Shown in pieces: positions 13,796 through 14,784 of a DNA stretch of 14,784 bases. Source of the stretch: an uncultured Eubacteriales bacterium (GTDB taxonomy: Bacteria > Bacillota > Clostridia > Lachnospirales > Lachnospiraceae). The position numbers and the translations under genes were made by a program. How positions within the stretch are numbered: the first letter of the stretch is position 1; each line of letters starts with the position of its first letter. The DNA is taken from the NCBI GenBank assembly GCA_900548855.1, contig URMF01000068.1, positions 1 to 14,784 on the forward strand, in the 5' to 3' direction. A model generated the notes under the pieces. It saw only the letters and a program-made list of their open reading frames with translations. It had not been told where the DNA came from and did no database searches.

Positions 13796-14784
13796 ATGGA
13801 GATATATGTTGTAAAATCAGGGGATACACTTCAGAGTATAGCGGCTCGGTATGGAGTAACCGTTGCCCGGCTGGCATATGATAATGAGATTGAGGGGGAA
13901 GGTCTGGTGGTCGGGCAGGCACTTATCATACTAAGACCGGAACTTGTCTATACCATTCAAAATGGAGATACTCTGCAGAGTATTGCAAATCAATTCCAGA
14001 TAACAGTCCTACAGCTGGTCAGGAATAATTCGTATTTGTTAAATGAAGATTTTCTGCTACCCGGCAGGCAGATTGTTATAGCGTATCAAGAAACAGAGAA
14101 TCGTGATATAGAGATTTTTGGATATGCATATGCCTTTATCATGGAAGCGGTATTAGAGGAATGCAGTCTTTATATTCAGGAATTGCTTCCCTTTTCCTAT
14201 GGTTACAATGAGGATGGTTCCCTGATTCCTATGAATGATGAAAGACTTTTATCCACGGCAGAGCGCTTTGGAAACAGAAAACGTATGGTAATTACACCGT
14301 TAGACAGGTATGAGCGGTTTAATAACCAGCTGGTGGTGAGGCTTTTATCCGATACCCAGATGCGGGATGTTTTGCTTGACAATATATTACAGACCATGGG
14401 AGAGAAAGGGTACGGGGCATTGGATATTGATTTTGAATTTATCCCAGGGGAATATCGGGATGCTTATGTGGCATTTATTGAAGAGGCAAGGAGAAGACTG
14501 AATTTCCAGGGATATAAGGTGAGTGTTGCGGTTCCTCCGAAGGTGTCGGATGACCAGCCGGGGCTCTTGTATGAGGGGATAGATTACAGGGCAATTGGAA
14601 ATGCGGCGGACAGTGTATTTCTGATGACCTATGAATGGGGATATACCAACGGTGATCCCTTGCCCGTATCGCCTATAGCAAATGTACGTGAAGTATTAGA
14701 ATATGGAATAACGCGGATACCTCATGATAAAATCCTGATGGGCCTCAATAATTACGGGTACGATTGGCCTTTGCCTTTTGTGAG
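13796..14784 (+). CDS. LysM-LysM-GH18 protein, spore-cortex-lytic SleL/YaaH type (3' partial)
   Basis: Open from the ATG at 13796 to the window edge (329 codons), so the 3' end is missing. Two LysM domains come first (about residues 3-46 and 51-96), each with a V/I-x-x-GDTLQSIA core, and would bind peptidoglycan or cortex glycan. A GH18 barrel begins near residue 106. Its catalytic motif reads LDIDFE (209-214), with Asp210, Asp212 and the acid Glu214 all present. The protein starts directly with the first LysM and lacks a signal peptide, as SleL/YaaH enzymes do; these are made in the sporulating cell and hydrolyse cortex fragments as N-acetylglucosaminidases. The start has no good Shine-Dalgarno sequence (only AAGTGG just upstream), but no other in-frame start lies close by. 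The architecture is firm; the precise role is inferred from the family. Confidence 0.88.
   Translation, partial: MEIYVVKSGDTLQSIAARYGVTVARLAYDNEIEGEGLVVGQALIILRPELVYTIQNGDTLQSIANQFQITVLQLVRNNSYLLNEDFLLPGRQIVIAYQETENRDIEIFGYAYAFIMEAVLEECSLYIQELLPFSYGYNEDGSLIPMNDERLLSTAERFGNRKRMVITPLDRYERFNNQLVVRLLSDTQMRDVLLDNILQTMGEKGYGALDIDFEFIPGEYRDAYVAFIEEARRRLNFQGYKVSVAVPPKVSDDQPGLLYEGIDYRAIGNAADSVFLMTYEWGYTNGDPLPVSPIANVREVLEYGITRIPHDKILMGLNNYGYDWPLPFV

Overview
The window looks like chromosome from a low-to-moderate G+C, spore-forming member of the Clostridia, most likely a butyrate-producing Lachnospiraceae. Three things point there: the gene order thl-crt-hbd-bcd-etfB-etfA, known from gut butyrate producers; strong AGGAGG-type ribosome binding sites with A+T-rich sigma-A promoters; and a LysM plus GH18 enzyme of the spore-cortex SleL/YaaH type. 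The family placement is inference from gene order and protein character; no search was run.

Layout. (1) 1-1103: the 3' end of a gene cut by the window edge. It encodes twelve 8-residue charged repeats (RRxAEEEA) followed by an AAA+-like domain that seems to have lost its catalytic residues. A start at the TTG at 291 would wrongly drop the repeats. (2) 1367-2350: a stand-alone MreB-family actin, without mreC or mreD nearby. (3) 2508-4376: a YgiQ-family radical SAM protein. (4) 4411-10887: the butyrate operon. It opens with a strong extended -10 promoter whose -10 box lies inside a near-perfect 16-bp palindrome resembling a Rex (NADH/NAD+ sensor) operator, and closes with a strong intrinsic terminator. 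(5) 10897-11136: a short two-membrane-segment reading frame broken by an in-frame TAG, probably a gene remnant. (6) 11165-12701: an NCS2-type purine permease with its own promoter. (7) 12792-13658, minus strand: a DUF362 protein, convergent with the permease. (8) 13796 to the window end: a LysM-LysM-GH18 protein, divergent from the DUF362 gene and cut by the window edge.

How the genes work together. Thl condenses two acetyl-CoA, Hbd reduces the product, Crt dehydrates it, and Bcd with EtfBA reduces crotonyl-CoA to butyryl-CoA. The Bcd-Etf complex is the electron-bifurcating type in known relatives, coupling NADH oxidation to ferredoxin reduction. The enzyme releasing butyrate (CoA-transferase or phosphotransbutyrylase/butyrate kinase) is not in the window. 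Inside the operon, the crt-hbd and hbd-bcd gaps are unusually long and hold strong RNA structures. The hbd-bcd gap carries a repeated motif, in direct and inverted copies, that could form alternative hairpins just upstream of bcd.

Several starts were moved to the ATG that sits 6-9 bases after a Shine-Dalgarno sequence (crt, hbd, bcd, etfA, permease, DUF362).
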